Below, one piece after another: positions 62,539 to 64,000 of a DNA stretch of 64,000 nucleotides. Source of the stretch: Streptomyces halobius. GTDB taxonomy: Bacteria; Actinomycetota; Actinomycetes; Streptomycetales; Streptomycetaceae. Each line of letters starts with the position of its first letter. The first letter of the stretch is position 1. The stretch covers positions 1,612,001 through 1,676,000 of the forward strand of contig NZ_CP086322.1 in NCBI RefSeq assembly GCF_023277745.1. Direction: 5' to 3'. The notes beneath the pieces were generated by a model. That model saw only the letters and a list, made by a program, of their open reading frames with translations. It was not told where the DNA came from and did not search any database. Both the position numbers and the translations under genes were made by a program.

Positions 62539-63435
62539 TTACACGCGCTTCGTCCCTAGTGACGCACGCGCCGCCCGCCGGGCCCGGCGCGCCATCGGCA
62601 TGAAGCGCAGCCGCTCCGGAAGCACGGGCACCACAACGCGCACGACCCGGCCGAAGCGGCGCAGCCGGCGCTCCTGGGCGTCGGTCCACTCCAGCCCGAT
62701 GGCGCGCCGTGCGTCCGGCGGCATCAGCCCGATCGTGACGAAGCGCCGGAAGCGCAGGAACCGGGGCAGGATCACCGGCCAGGCAAACCTGAGCAGCAGG
62801 CGCAGCCACCGCGGGCCGCGGTCCGGGGGCGGCACCGGCCGGTCCGTGGAGATCAACTCCCGTACCACTGCGGTCTCTTCGATCTCGTTGTCGAGCATCT
62901 TGCGGTAGTACGGCCAGAACTCCTCGATCGTCTGCGGCATATCGCGGTCGTTGATGCCCAGGACCCGGCCGACCTGCAGCCACTCCGCGTACAGCTGCCG
63001 CTCCTGGGCCTCGGTGAAGGGGCGGCCCAGATACCGCTGACCGTGCCGGAAGACGGGGTAGCCGGTGGCGTGCACCCAGGCGTAGTGGGCGGGGGTGAGC
63101 GCGTGGTACGTGCGGCCGTGGGCGTCGGTGCCCTGGATGGTCTTGTGCAGCCGCCGCAGCCGGCGTCCCTCCTCGGCCGCGTCCTCCCCGCCGTACACCC
63201 ACTGCTGCAGCGAGACCAGCGACCGTTCGCCGCGCCCCCACGGGTCGGTACGGAACACGGAGTGCTCGTCCACGCCCGCGCCCACCGCGGGGTGCGCGAC
63301 CTGCATGGTCAGTGCGGCGGGCAGGGTGAGCAGCGTCCGGATGTCTCCGACCAGCGACCAGAGCACTCCTCCGGGCGCTGGAGGCTGCGGTCCGTTTCGC
63401 ACGGAATTCGCGTCATTCATGACATTAATGATCAT
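62539..63435 (-). CDS. oxygenase MpaB family protein
   Basis: A 298-residue all-helical protein of the MpaB/rubber oxygenase Lcp-like family (DUF2236). Family marks are TLPAALTMQVAHPAVGAGVDEHS with the heme-associated His, HYAWVHATGYPVFRHG with another conserved His, and a basic C-terminus after GLEWTDAQERRLRRFGRVV. Many members bind heme b and are oxygenases; the substrate is unknown. ATG 63435 overlaps the upstream paralogue's stop (ATGA), so the two are coupled. Confidence 0.88.
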   Translation of the reverse strand: MIINVMNDANSVRNGPQPPAPGGVLWSLVGDIRTLLTLPAALTMQVAHPAVGAGVDEHSVFRTDPWGRGERSLVSLQQWVYGGEDAAEEGRRLRRLHKTIQGTDAHGRTYHALTPAHYAWVHATGYPVFRHGQRYLGRPFTEAQERQLYAEWLQVGRVLGINDRDMPQTIEEFWPYYRKMLDNEIEETAVVRELISTDRPVPPPDRGPRWLRLLLRFAWPVILPRFLRFRRFVTIGLMPPDARRAIGLEWTDAQERRLRRFGRVVRVVVPVLPERLRFMPMARRARRAARASLGTKRV

Positions 63436-64000
63436 ACGACGGCCCCTAGTGGACGTCGAGTGCTGGGGTCGGTGCCGGGCCGGTGGGTGTTCCAGTAGGC
63501 CATGAACAGGGCGGGGGCGATCCGCAGCGGTGGCGGCACCAGCGCCATGAGACAGCGCACCAGCCGGGCGAAGCGGCGCAGCCGGCGCTCCTGCTTCGGC
63601 GTCCAGGCGAGGCCGAGTCGGGTACGCAGCACCGGCGGCAGCACACCGATGGTGACCAGCAGCGCATAGTGCGCGGCGACGGCGGCGAACGGCCGCCACA
63701 GGATCGCCGGCACCCAGCGGACCGGCGGCTTCTGTGGGCGGGCCAGTTCGTCCAGGACGTCCTGGACCGACTGGTTCATCTCCAGCCGCTCCGCGACCAT
63801 CGCGTCGTAGTAGGCACGGAAAGACGCCCAGTCGGGCGGAAGGTGATGGCCCTTCAGCCCCCAGACCCGGCCCACGTCCCGCATGTCGCGGTAGTACTCC
63901 TCGGTCTCCTCCGCCGTCAGCCCCCTGCCGAAGAGGCGCAGCGCATCGACCGGCCCGCGGACGAGGGTGGCGTGCACCCAGTGGTACGCCTCGGGGTGCA
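63432..64000 (-). CDS. oxygenase MpaB family protein, partial
   Basis: The C-terminal 189 residues of a second MpaB-family protein; the N-terminal part lies beyond the window. The visible part has HPEAYHWVHATLVRGPVDAL, FGRGLTAEETEEYYRDMR and TRLGLAWTPKQERRLRRFARL, the last matching the GLEWTDAQERRLRRFGR stretch of the neighbour. It is transcribed into the first paralogue with a 4-base overlap. Confidence 0.85.
   Translation of the reverse strand, partial: HPEAYHWVHATLVRGPVDALRLFGRGLTAEETEEYYRDMRDVGRVWGLKGHHLPPDWASFRAYYDAMVAERLEMNQSVQDVLDELARPQKPPVRWVPAILWRPFAAVAAHYALLVTIGVLPPVLRTRLGLAWTPKQERRLRRFARLVRCLMALVPPPLRIAPALFMAYWNTHRPGTDPSTRRPLGAVV

Noticed and set aside
1..64000. CRISPR array
   Set aside because: No set of regularly spaced direct repeats with unique spacers was seen; the only tandem repeats are the 18-base and 26-base units described.

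Overview
The window is high-GC actinobacterial chromosome, almost certainly Streptomyces. Coding regions have strong GC3 bias, GTG starts are common, and typical Streptomyces families are present (DUF397 with DUF5753 regulators, the SAV2177-type methyltransferase, a SCO6745-family protein, orphan HATPase proteins). Positions 1-1260 have visibly lower GC and carry an lsr2 gene, a DUF397 gene and a decapitated XRE regulator. They look like the edge of an acquired island.

Layout. 1-2455: low-GC edge and small or broken genes. 2261-8698: metallo-beta-lactamase-fold hydrolase with a coupled small protein, a frameshifted FAD oxidoreductase, a PfkB kinase, and a DUF6745 gene with a small partner. 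8947-14355: a compact five-gene operon recognisable as the STM4015-STM4014-STM4013-STM4012-STM4011 cassette (LRR protein, ATP-grasp, phosphatase-superfamily hydrolase, two radical SAM enzymes), whose function is not established. It is followed by a dead IS5-type transposase (14401-15250). 15507-18185: methyltransferase, DUF397 and XRE operon with a divergent HATPase. 18305-21508: GDSL hydrolase, tyrosine phosphatase, serpin-like protein.

21569-33399 is a complete minus-strand hopanoid operon (hpnC, hpnD, hpnE, polyprenyl diphosphate synthase, shc, hpnG, hpnH, dxs, hpnO). It should carry isoprenoid precursors through squalene and hopene to adenosylhopane and amino-hopanoids. Immediately upstream, 33769-40802 holds a seven-gene operon, probably for a CDP-activated phosphoalcohol envelope polymer or glycophospholipid: two CDP-alcohol phosphotransferases, a nucleotidyltransferase, a glycerol-1-phosphate dehydrogenase-like enzyme, a family 2 glycosyltransferase and a TagGH-type exporter. 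The idi gene (41324-41935) is nearby, so isoprenoid supply, hopanoid synthesis and envelope assembly are clustered.

41910-64000 is mostly housekeeping or accessory sequence: an HATPase, initiator tRNA, ABC-F protein, enoyl-CoA hydratase-like protein, DJ-1/PfpI and GlxA-type regulator, SCO6745-family protein, Tex, FUSC membrane protein, a large inverted repeat, a Rossmann-like protein with a D-amino-acid oxidase-like enzyme, a BCCT transporter, three secreted peptidases (M14, S15, M1) and two tandem MpaB-type oxygenases, the second cut by the window end.

Several conserved genes carry single-base frame breaks (near 4582, 4830 and 21468). These are either early gene decay or consensus errors and should be checked first.
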